The notes beneath the pieces were generated by a model. It was given only the letters and a program-made list of their open reading frames with translations, was not told the DNA's origin and searched no databases. Source: Candidatus Aminicenantota bacterium (GTDB lineage Bacteria; Acidobacteriota; Aminicenantia; Aminicenantales; Aminicenantaceae). Taken from it: a stretch of 41,736 bases of DNA. Made by a program: the position numbers and the translations under genes. The stretch lies in the NCBI GenBank assembly GCA_020344415.1, contig CP070825.1, forward strand, positions 4,112,288 to 4,154,023. The letters are read 5' to 3'. Numbering within the stretch: position 1 is the first letter of the stretch; each line of letters begins with the position of its first letter. Below are positions 1 to 7,484 of the stretch, one piece after another.

Positions 1-59
1 GGAATATCATCAAAATCTTTTTAAAATAAGGAAACAACCGTTTATAAGAAGGAGGGTAA

Positions 60-1745
60 ATGTCCATAAATCCTTTATCATTCTCAAAAGCATTGCTTAT
101 TTCGGGGATGATCGTATTCATTAGCTTCGGGTGCTCGAAAACAGATGAAACAGAAATGCTAGTCTTAGGAGGAACAATCCTGACTTTAGATCCAAGCCAG
201 CCAGAGGTTGAGGCAATGGTTGTTCGGGATGGCAAAGTTGAAGCTGTTGGCATCAAAGCCGAACTCGAAACCCGTTTTCCAAAAGCCCAACGCCATGACC
301 TTGAGGGGAGGACTGTTCTTCCTGGTTTTATCGATTCCCATACTCATGTATACGCACTCGCCCATGATATGAAAAAAGTTGATTTAGCTGGGACTCTAAC
401 CATAAAGGAAATGACAGAAAAACTGCGAGCTCATCATCCTGATCCTCCAGAAGGTCAATGGCTTATCGGTGCCAACTGGGATGAGGGAGAATGGGGCTCA
501 AGAGGTTATCCAGACCGAGCAGAGCTTGATGAAGCCTTCCCAAATAATCCTGTTTATCTGGAATCTCTGCATGGATTTGCTGGATTTTATAATGGTCGAG
601 CGCTGGAGATTGCAGGAATCGGACCTGAAACACCTGATCCAGAAGTGGGCGAGATTCTGAGGCGACCAAATGGCGAACCGACCGGAACACTGTTGACGCG
701 TGCCCAGGATTTAGTAAATAAACACATTCCTCCAGAGTCACTGGAAGAGACGAAAGAAACGCTCCTTCTGGGAATGAATCTTATGGCAAAGGAAGGGGTT
801 ACATCGATACATGAGGCTGGCATGGGAAAGGAAATGGTTCAAGCATTCAGTGAACTTCGAGAAGAAGGACGACTCCCTATTCGCGTGTACGGGATGCTGA
901 GCAGGAGGAATAAAGACTTGATGGAGGAATGGTTCAAGCGAGGCCCTTGGATCGATCCCGAGGCATTCTTTACTGTTCGTTCGATCAAGGTCTTTTACGA
1001 CGGGTCTCTTGGCTCCCGCACAGCCATTCTCAAAGAACCCTATTCCGACGAACCTGAAGGCGCAAACATGACTGAATATATAAGCTCTCAGGAATTGACT
1101 TCGCTTTCTTCACAAGCATTGGAAAAAGGATTCCAGATGGTGATCCATGCCATCGGTGATGGGGCAAATGACCGTGTACTGAGCATCTTTGAGAAAGTCT
1201 TAAAGTCTGATCCGTCTGTTGATCACAGGTGGCGCATTGAACATGCACAGGTCGTCTTGCCTGATTTTTATATGCGATGTGCTGCTCAGCATATTATTTC
1301 GAGCATGCAATCCAGTCATGCCGTAGAGGACCGTTATTGGGCCGAAGATCGGGTTGGACCTGAGCGCATTCGTCATGCCTATGCCTGGCGCCGGATGCTA
1401 GATGCCGGGGTTTTTCTCTTGATGAACTCTGACCTTCCTGCTGTGCCGTGGAAGCCCTTGTATACCCTCTATTTTGCAGTCACACGTAAAGACCTCAATG
1501 GAAATCCCCCAGAAGGGTGGTATCCTGACCAGATATTAACCGTCGAGGAAACACTCTATGCAATGACTCTGGCAGGCGCATACGCTGCTTTTCAGGAGGA
1601 CCAACTCGGCTCGCTTTCACCAGGCAAGTTTGCCGATTTCGTCGAATTAGATAAAGACCCGCGTCATGCAAAACCTGAAGAGCTTAAAAACATAAAAGTT
1701 CTGCGGACTTGGGTGGCAGGGAAGGTCGTTTCAGAAATTAACTGA
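60..1745 (+). CDS. Amidohydrolase family lipoprotein (YtcJ-like, amidohydrolase 3)
   Basis: A predicted exported metal-dependent amidohydrolase of 561 residues, the usual length for the YtcJ/NfdA-like group. A hydrophobic N-terminus ends in Cys25 (ISFGC), which suggests a lipoprotein, although the lipobox is not ideal. The start of the amidohydrolase barrel carries the metal-binding HxH motif (PGFIDSHTH, H94 and H96). A second histidine region (MVIHAIGDGAND) and a C-terminal LSPGKFADFVELD segment are typical of the superfamily. A strong ribosome binding site (AAGGAGGG) lies just before the ATG. Family members hydrolyse varied amides and N-formyl compounds, so the substrate cannot be assigned. 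Its neighbour is a cluster of amino-acid enzymes that includes another amidohydrolase (5737-7437), which makes a peptide or N-acyl-amino-acid role plausible but unproven. Confidence 0.88.
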   Translation: MSINPLSFSKALLISGMIVFISFGCSKTDETEMLVLGGTILTLDPSQPEVEAMVVRDGKVEAVGIKAELETRFPKAQRHDLEGRTVLPGFIDSHTHVYALAHDMKKVDLAGTLTIKEMTEKLRAHHPDPPEGQWLIGANWDEGEWGSRGYPDRAELDEAFPNNPVYLESLHGFAGFYNGRALEIAGIGPETPDPEVGEILRRPNGEPTGTLLTRAQDLVNKHIPPESLEETKETLLLGMNLMAKEGVTSIHEAGMGKEMVQAFSELREEGRLPIRVYGMLSRRNKDLMEEWFKRGPWIDPEAFFTVRSIKVFYDGSLGSRTAILKEPYSDEPEGANMTEYISSQELTSLSSQALEKGFQMVIHAIGDGANDRVLSIFEKVLKSDPSVDHRWRIEHAQVVLPDFYMRCAAQHIISSMQSSHAVEDRYWAEDRVGPERIRHAYAWRRMLDAGVFLLMNSDLPAVPWKPLYTLYFAVTRKDLNGNPPEGWYPDQILTVEETLYAMTLAGAYAAFQEDQLGSLSPGKFADFVELDKDPRHAKPEELKNIKVLRTWVAGKVVSEIN

Positions 1746-1752
1746 TTCCCTA

Positions 1753-2445
1753 TTACTCAAGAGCATACTCGACTGCAGCTCGGGCATGAATAGTCGTCGT
1801 ATCAAATAAAGGAATTTCATAATCTTCCTGTTTCACCAATAATGGAATCTCTGTACACCCTAATATGACTCCCTCTGCTCCTTTTGCTACGAGGTTTTCT
1901 ATAATTTTTTGGAAAATCTCTTTTGAAATTTCTTTGATCTCTCCCATACACAGCTCGCTATAAAGTATACTATGAATTGTCTGTCTCTCCCCCTCATCAG
2001 GTATGATAACTTCAAGCCCATGTTTTTCTTGTAGCCTAATTCTGTAGAAATCTTCTTCCATGGTGAATCTTGTTCCAAGCAAACCGACCTTCTTTAGCCC
2101 TCTTTCTTTAATCTTCTTGGCAGTAACATCCCCTATATGCAGCAATGGGATATTGATAGAATTTTGGACATGCTCTGCCAATTTATGCATAGTGTTCGTG
2201 CAGAAAACGACAAAATCCGCACCTCCTTTTTCCACCCTTTGAGCGGCATCGATCATTAAATCGGTAGCTTCATCCCACTTTCCTTGACGCTGCAATTTCT
2301 CGATTTCTTCAAAATCAACAGAATACATAAGACATTTAGCAGAATGGAATCCCCCCAGTTCTTCCTTAACTTTCTCATTGATGATGCGGTAATACTCAAG
2401 AGATGATTCCCAGCTCATGCCTCCGACGAATCCGATTGTCTTCAT
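1753..2445 (-). CDS. Aspartate/glutamate racemase family protein (YgeA/RacX-like)
   Basis: A 230-residue cofactor-independent amino-acid racemase, probably cytoplasmic. It starts with the family's glycine-rich segment (IGFVGGMSWESS). Both catalytic cysteines are present: C82 in VVFCTNTMHK and C196 in VILGCTEIPLL, the two-base racemisation pair. The pattern resembles the broad-specificity YgeA/RacX subgroup more than glutamate racemase MurI. The gene converges on the upstream amidohydrolase (stop codons about 8 bp apart) and diverges from the plus-strand amino-acid operon starting near 2627. A good ribosome binding site (GGAGGAGAAGG) precedes the ATG. A 6-bp inverted repeat (2456-2469) sits just upstream of it and could be a control site. 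A role in converting D- to L-amino acids released by the deacylase at 5737-7437 is an inference from context. Confidence 0.9.
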   Translation of the reverse strand: MKTIGFVGGMSWESSLEYYRIINEKVKEELGGFHSAKCLMYSVDFEEIEKLQRQGKWDEATDLMIDAAQRVEKGGADFVVFCTNTMHKLAEHVQNSINIPLLHIGDVTAKKIKERGLKKVGLLGTRFTMEEDFYRIRLQEKHGLEVIIPDEGERQTIHSILYSELCMGEIKEISKEIFQKIIENLVAKGAEGVILGCTEIPLLVKQEDYEIPLFDTTTIHARAAVEYALE

Positions 2446-2521
2446 CCTTCTCCTCCAGTCATGTGACTGAGTTTGTGATTCTATAAAATAACAGAACTAT
2501 TCCATTATATCCATATAAAAT

Positions 2522-2555
2522 GGGGCCAGTCCCCTTTTTACTTGCTTTTTACTTG
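2522..2555. repeat. REP-like palindrome with an 11-bp tandem repeat
   Basis: GGGGCCAGTCCCC at 2522-2534 is a short palindrome (GGGG/CCCC arms). It runs directly into two perfect tandem copies of CTTTTTACTTG (2534-2544 and 2545-2555). It lies in the 181-bp gap between the divergent racemase and dehydratase genes. The GGG-N-CAG core followed by C and a T-rich run resembles the ends of the element at 16211-16343 and the motif at 35811-35826. Such sequences are typical of REP-type intergenic repeats, but no transposase is nearby. Confidence 0.5.
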
Positions 2556-2626
2556 ATATGAGCAGCAAATCCTGTAATAATTTTGTGGGTTAAAATGATC
2601 TTAGATTTATCTGTCACAGCAATTAA

Positions 2627-3619
2627 TTGAATGAACAAATGAAAACTGAACATAAAATAAACAATATCGATATCCCAAAAGAAGCTTGGGAAGCAGAAAA
2701 AAGGGTAAGAAAGCACGTCAGGGAAACGCCAGTCGAATACTCACCATGCCTCAGTCAATCCGGAGATTGTAAGGCCTATCTCAAGCTTGAGAACCTGCAG
2801 TTATCAGGTTCATTCAAGTTGAGAGGGTGTATGAATAAGCTTCTTTCTCTGGATACAAAAGAGAAAGAAAAAGGAGTAATAACCGCTTCAACTGGAAATC
2901 ACGCTGCTGCGTTTGCCTACGCCACTCAAAAATTGGGCTTAAAAGGTACTATCTATCTGCCCGAAAATGCATCTCAGACAAAAATTGAAGCTCTTCGCTT
3001 TTATGATGTGGACTTAAAATTTTATGAGACTGACTGCGTCAAAACAGAAGGCTACGCAAGAGAAGTAGCAGAAAAAAGTAACCTCACATATATCTCTCCT
3101 TATAATGATATTAAGACCGTCGGCGGGCAGGCTACAATTGGAATCGAACTTGAACAGCAAATACATCAGACAGACAGTGTGTTAGTGCCTGTGGGGGGAG
3201 GAAGCCTAGTCGCAGGAATCGCTGGCTTTTTAAAATCAATAAATAAAAACGTGGATATCATCGGCTGCCAACCTGTAAATTCTGCTGTCATGTATGAATC
3301 CGTCAAAGCAGGAAAAATTCTAGACATGGAGTCCCTGCCCACGATCTCGGACGGATCAGCCGGCGGGATCGAAAAAGGCGCCATCACTTTTGATATCTGC
3401 AAGAAATTCATCGATGACTTTGTTCTCGTTACAGAGGAAGAGATCAAAGAAGCGATCAAGCTGATTCTAGAAAAACACTACTTACTGATCGAAGGGGCAG
3501 CTGCTCTTTCAGTCGCCTCTTTCATTAAAGACAAAAAAAGATATAAAAATAAAAATGTTGTTTTAATCATAAGCGGTTCAAAGATAAGCCTGGAAATACT
3601 GAAAGAAGTCTTATGCTAG
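2627..3619 (+). CDS. Threonine/serine dehydratase-like PLP enzyme (fold type II)
   Basis: A cytoplasmic PLP enzyme of about 330 residues, the length of catabolic threonine dehydratases that lack a regulatory ACT domain. The PLP lysine is in SGSFKLRG (K64). The substrate-binding loop is TASTGNHAAA and the phosphate-binding glycine loop is VPVGGGSLVAG. Family members eliminate the hydroxyl and amino groups of Thr, Ser or 3-hydroxyaspartate; EutB of hydroxyectoine breakdown also belongs here. The start is uncertain: the longest frame opens with TTG at 2627, while an ATG lies four codons later at 2639. Neither has a clear ribosome binding site. It is the first gene of a tight plus-strand run with a cyclodeaminase-family enzyme, an aminotransferase and a D-aminoacylase. 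The true substrate is unknown. Confidence 0.88.
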   Translation: MNEQMKTEHKINNIDIPKEAWEAEKRVRKHVRETPVEYSPCLSQSGDCKAYLKLENLQLSGSFKLRGCMNKLLSLDTKEKEKGVITASTGNHAAAFAYATQKLGLKGTIYLPENASQTKIEALRFYDVDLKFYETDCVKTEGYAREVAEKSNLTYISPYNDIKTVGGQATIGIELEQQIHQTDSVLVPVGGGSLVAGIAGFLKSINKNVDIIGCQPVNSAVMYESVKAGKILDMESLPTISDGSAGGIEKGAITFDICKKFIDDFVLVTEEEIKEAIKLILEKHYLLIEGAAALSVASFIKDKKRYKNKNVVLIISGSKISLEILKEVLC

Positions 3620-3631
3620 GAGATATGAAAA

Positions 3632-4591
3632 ATGGCGGATATTTTTAATTTAGATCAAATCAAGGAAGCTTTAAAAAATATCGATTCAATTAAAGCCATA
3701 GAAGATGGATTTGTGGCGTATTCACAAGGAAAAGCCATTGTTCCGCCTGTTGGAGAGATGCTTTTTAAATACCCCCCTGGCGATGTCCATATAAAGTATG
3801 GGTATATCATAGGCGACGATTATTATGTCATCAAGATCGCCTCGGGTTTTTATGAAAACATAAAACTCGGTCTCCCGACAGGCAGCGGCCTCATGTTGGT
3901 ATTCAAACAGAAGACTGGAGAGCTTGCCTGTATCCTTCTCGATGAAGCCCATCTCACAAATGTGAGAACTGCAGCGGCTGGAGCAGTTGCCGCCTTATAT
4001 CTGGCGCCCAGAGATGTTCACTGCATCGGCATCTTTGGAGCAGGCACTCAAGGCAGAATGCAGCTTGAGTATTTAAAATCGATCGTTGATTGTAAAGAGG
4101 TCATGATTTGGGGGATCAATCAGCAGGAAGTAGATGCCTATAAGAAAGACATGGAACCTCTCGGTTATAATATTCAAATCGCGCAAGAGAGCAATGACAT
4201 TGCCAAAAGCTGCAACCTTATTGTGACCGCAACTCCTTCAACTTCTCCTCTGCTTCAAGCCGATCAGATCCAAAAAGGAACTCACATCACAGCCCTGGGT
4301 TCTGACACTCCTGAAAAAAATGAATTGGATCCCAAAATCCTGGGGATTGCAGATATTTTAGTTGCTGACAGTATCAGCCAGTGTGAATTGAGAGGAGAAA
4401 TTTTTCACGCCTTAAAAGCTGGCTCAATTGAAAAAGAAAAAATTGTGGAGTTGGGGAACGTTATAGAAGAAAAAGAATTACAAAGGTCTTCTGAGGAACA
4501 GATTACTGTTGCAGATTTGACCGGTGTCGCTGTTCAAGATATTCAAATATCAAAGGCAGTGTATGAAGCATTGGCCCCCAACGAGAAATGA
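3632..4591 (+). CDS. Ornithine cyclodeaminase / mu-crystallin family protein
   Basis: A 319-residue NAD(P)-dependent enzyme of the ornithine cyclodeaminase/mu-crystallin/alanine dehydrogenase (OCD) family. The N-terminal half holds the substrate region, including a conserved lysine (VIKIASGF, K68) and LTNVRTAAAGA. The Rossmann fold starts at GIFGAGTQG (GAGTQG at 136-141). LTGVAVQD near the C-terminus is also typical. Family activities include ornithine cyclisation, imine reduction and amino-acid dehydrogenation, and sequence alone does not separate them. A clear AGGAG lies upstream of the ATG, 12 bp after the dehydratase stop, so the two are probably one transcript. Dehydratase plus OCD protein is the same pairing as EutB/EutC of hydroxyectoine breakdown, but no ectoine hydrolase or deacetylase is present here. 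Confidence 0.88.
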   Translation: MADIFNLDQIKEALKNIDSIKAIEDGFVAYSQGKAIVPPVGEMLFKYPPGDVHIKYGYIIGDDYYVIKIASGFYENIKLGLPTGSGLMLVFKQKTGELACILLDEAHLTNVRTAAAGAVAALYLAPRDVHCIGIFGAGTQGRMQLEYLKSIVDCKEVMIWGINQQEVDAYKKDMEPLGYNIQIAQESNDIAKSCNLIVTATPSTSPLLQADQIQKGTHITALGSDTPEKNELDPKILGIADILVADSISQCELRGEIFHALKAGSIEKEKIVELGNVIEEKELQRSSEEQITVADLTGVAVQDIQISKAVYEALAPNEK

Positions 4592-4614
4592 AAAAAATTT
4601 GAGGAGATGTAATC

Positions 4615-5733
4615 ATGAAAATTGAAATATTTGAACTCGAGAGGACTCTATCTCTTTGGGAAAACAGAGTGAAATACAACCTGACTGAAAGCGGGATTCA
4701 CCCCTTCACTCTCAACGAAGTGCTCAGTCAGGACGAGATAAAAGAGCTGTTTTCCATAAGGCTTGGTTACGGACAATCAAATGGTTCCGAAGAACTAAGA
4801 GACGCAATCTCCCAACTCTATCCCGGCACTGACATGGACAACGTCCTGGTAACCAATGGCTCTGCGGAGGCCAACTTCTTAGCTATCTGGACCTATCTAG
4901 AGCCAGAGGATGAGCTTATCTACATGCTTCCAAACTATATGCAGATCTGGGGGATTGCCCGCTCTTTTGGCATAAATGTCAAATCCTTTCATCTAAGAGA
5001 AGAGCTCAACTGGGGCCCAGACCTCGAGCAGCTTAAAAGCTTGATATCACCCAGGACAAAAATGATAGCCGTCTGTAATCCGAATAATCCGACGGGCGCA
5101 GTCCTGAGCGAAGAAGAGATGAATGAGATTATTCGCTTAGCCGAACAAACAGATGCGTGGATCTATGCTGATGAGGTTTATAGAGGGGCAGAATATGAGG
5201 GCAAAGAAACGCCTTCTTTCTTAGGAAAGTATGAAAAAGCAATTGTCTGCTGTGGGCTTTCTAAAGCTTATGCTTTACCCGGTCTAAGGATTGGCTGGTT
5301 AGTCGGACCCAAAAAATCCATGGAAAAGGCCTGGGCCTACCATGATTATACGTCCATCGGATCAGGAATAATCAGCAACAGGATAGCAACCTTAGTTTTG
5401 AGGCCAGAGCCGAGAAATAAGATCTTGAACCGCAACCGAAGAATTCTGATTGAAAATTTAGCCGCATTCCAGGAGTGGATCGGAAAACACAATAGTCTTT
5501 TTGAACTCATTCCTCCGCGGGGAGGAGGAATTGTCTTTCCACGATACAACGTGGAAATCAATTCCACAGAGCTTGCCACTAAGCTCAGAGAGGAAAAAAG
5601 CGTGTATATTGCCGCTGGTGACCTCTTCGGAATGGACCATTATTTGCGTATAGGGATTGGAACGGAAAAGGATTACTTTTTGACTGGATTAAGCCTTATC
5701 GACGAAACTCTAGAAGAAATCAAGAGAGGTTAA
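4615..5733 (+). CDS. Class I/II pyridoxal phosphate aminotransferase
   Basis: A 372-residue fold-type-I aminotransferase. CNPNNPTG (154-161) binds PLP, YADEVY (D186) contacts the pyridine nitrogen, and the Schiff-base lysine is K217 in GLSKAYALPGLRIGW. A further arginine in YLRIGIG near the C-terminus should bind the substrate carboxylate. The family moves amino groups between amino acids and 2-oxoacids; the exact donor is not readable. It follows the OCD gene after 23 bp with a GAGGAG ribosome binding site, and the D-aminoacylase gene starts 3 bp after its stop, so it is embedded in the operon. A role in deaminating amino acids released by that deacylase is likely. Confidence 0.9.
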   Translation: MKIEIFELERTLSLWENRVKYNLTESGIHPFTLNEVLSQDEIKELFSIRLGYGQSNGSEELRDAISQLYPGTDMDNVLVTNGSAEANFLAIWTYLEPEDELIYMLPNYMQIWGIARSFGINVKSFHLREELNWGPDLEQLKSLISPRTKMIAVCNPNNPTGAVLSEEEMNEIIRLAEQTDAWIYADEVYRGAEYEGKETPSFLGKYEKAIVCCGLSKAYALPGLRIGWLVGPKKSMEKAWAYHDYTSIGSGIISNRIATLVLRPEPRNKILNRNRRILIENLAAFQEWIGKHNSLFELIPPRGGGIVFPRYNVEINSTELATKLREEKSVYIAAGDLFGMDHYLRIGIGTEKDYFLTGLSLIDETLEEIKRG

Positions 5734-5736
5734 AAA

Positions 5737-7437
5737 ATGGAAAAGAATATTTCACGCCGGGATGTTATTAAAACAACTGCTAAGGCAGGAATATTTATTG
5801 GTGCAGCAAGCAGTCTCAGCGGAGCAGCCATTTTCACCAGGGAAAAGCATTTCGATCTAGTCATCAGGAATGGAACAATTGTAGATGGAATCAGTGACAA
5901 GAGTCTCAAAGCCGACCTTGGAATAATCGGAGAGAGAATCGGAGCAGTGGGAAATCTGAAAGATGGCCAGGCTAAATCCATCATCGATGCCAGGGGAAAA
6001 GTCGTGTCTCCGGGATTCATCGATATCCATTCCCATACTGACCTTGCACTTTTAATCAATCCCAAGGCAGAAAGCAAAATAAGACAGGGAGTAACCACAG
6101 AATTGAGCGGCAACTGTGGGGGTTCTGCTTTCCCCCGAAAAAAAAGAGCCTCTCAATTGGAGAAAACGCTCAAAGAAGAAGCGAATCTGAGTATCAACTG
6201 GACAGATCTGGAAGGTTATCATTCTGCGATGGAAAAAAAAGGAATTGCAGTGAACCATGCCACATTGGTCGGATATGGGACAATCCGCGAATATGTCTTG
6301 GGTAATGAGCAGAGAGAGCCTGACACCAAAGAGATGTCTACCATGAAAAAGCTGCTTTCCGAAGCGATGCAGCAGGGTGCATTTGGTTTATCAACCGGTC
6401 TAGAGTATACACCAGACTTCTTTTCAAGCAGTTTTGAACTGGCTGAGATGTGCCGTTCTATCTCAAAATATGGAGGATTTTATGCCACTCACATGCGGAG
6501 TGAAGACAATCAACTCATGGAAGCAGTTGCAGAAGCTATCTTTATTGCAGAAAGCGGAGAGCTTCCCTTGCAAATCTCTCACCTTAAAGTTGCTGGCAGG
6601 GATAACTATTACAAAATGCCTCTAGTTATGGACCTTATAGAAAGAGCAAAAGAGCGAGGTCTTGAAGTAACAGCAGATCGCTATCCTTACGCGGCTTACA
6701 GCACAACTTTAAACATCATGTTCCCTCAATGGGCGCTCGATGGTGGAAGGAAAAAATTTGTTGAAAGACTCAAAGATAAAAATCTTCGGCAGAAAATGAA
6801 AGAAGAGACCCTAGTAAAAGTCAGAGGAAACAACTCATGGGAAAGCATGCTCATCAATTCTGTCCGCAGCGAACAGAATCGTCACCTTGTAGGCAAGTAT
6901 ATCCAGGAGGCAGCAGACGAGAAAAAACAGGACCCTTATGAATTCAGTTGCGACCTACTTATCTTAGAAGAGGGAGATTTAGGTATCACCGGCTTCGGGA
7001 TGAGCGAAGAGAATACAGAATCAGTCTTAAAACATCCTCTGGTAATGCTTTGTTCTGACGGCCGTGCTCTTGCTCCTTACGGTTTCTTAAGCCAAGACAT
7101 CCCCCATCCTCGGAACTACGGTTCTTTTCCTCGGTTTTTGGGGCGGTATGTTCGCGAGAGGAAACTCCTCTCTCTTCCTGATGCTATAAAGAAGATGACC
7201 TCTATGCCTGCAGCCAAGATGAAATTGAAGGACCGTGGCTCAATAAAGAAAGGGAACTTTGCTGACCTTGTGATATTTGACCCATCAGTCATCGCTGACC
7301 TTGCTACTTACACAGAACCTGAACAGTATCCTCAGGGGATCGACTATGTCATCGTCAACGGAAAAGCTGTGATTGACCGTGGCAAACATACAGGAGAACT
7401 GCCTGGGAAAACCCTTCATGGTCCAGGGAAGAGATAG
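5737..7437 (+). CDS. Tat-exported N-acyl-D-amino-acid deacylase
   Basis: A 566-residue amidohydrolase of the D-aminoacylase family, which cleaves N-acyl-D-amino acids to D-amino acids. The N-terminus has a twin-arginine signal (SRRDVIK, R7 and R8) followed by a hydrophobic stretch, so the folded metalloenzyme is probably exported. The metal site starts at PGFIDIHSHTDLAL. TTELSGNCGGSAF matches the family's conserved cysteine region, and HMRSEDNQLMEA and SHLKVAGRDNYYK carry later family residues. The C-terminus has the usual KGNFADLVIFDP segment. It is the last gene of the run, 3 bp after the aminotransferase. It converges on the S9 peptidase gene; no clear terminator is visible in the 47-bp gap. 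Exported deacylation feeding cytoplasmic racemase and transaminase is an inference. Confidence 0.92.
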   Translation: MEKNISRRDVIKTTAKAGIFIGAASSLSGAAIFTREKHFDLVIRNGTIVDGISDKSLKADLGIIGERIGAVGNLKDGQAKSIIDARGKVVSPGFIDIHSHTDLALLINPKAESKIRQGVTTELSGNCGGSAFPRKKRASQLEKTLKEEANLSINWTDLEGYHSAMEKKGIAVNHATLVGYGTIREYVLGNEQREPDTKEMSTMKKLLSEAMQQGAFGLSTGLEYTPDFFSSSFELAEMCRSISKYGGFYATHMRSEDNQLMEAVAEAIFIAESGELPLQISHLKVAGRDNYYKMPLVMDLIERAKERGLEVTADRYPYAAYSTTLNIMFPQWALDGGRKKFVERLKDKNLRQKMKEETLVKVRGNNSWESMLINSVRSEQNRHLVGKYIQEAADEKKQDPYEFSCDLLILEEGDLGITGFGMSEENTESVLKHPLVMLCSDGRALAPYGFLSQDIPHPRNYGSFPRFLGRYVRERKLLSLPDAIKKMTSMPAAKMKLKDRGSIKKGNFADLVIFDPSVIADLATYTEPEQYPQGIDYVIVNGKAVIDRGKHTGELPGKTLHGPGKR

Positions 7438-7484
7438 GCGACACGTAAATCAAGCCCGATAGTAAGGTTGCTGATTAATTTCTA

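Noticed and set aside
2627..4591. Dehydratase plus OCD protein as EutB/EutC of hydroxyectoine degradation
   Set aside because: The pairing is the same, but ectoine hydrolase (EutD), deacetylase (EutE) and a transporter are missing, so the specific label is not supported.
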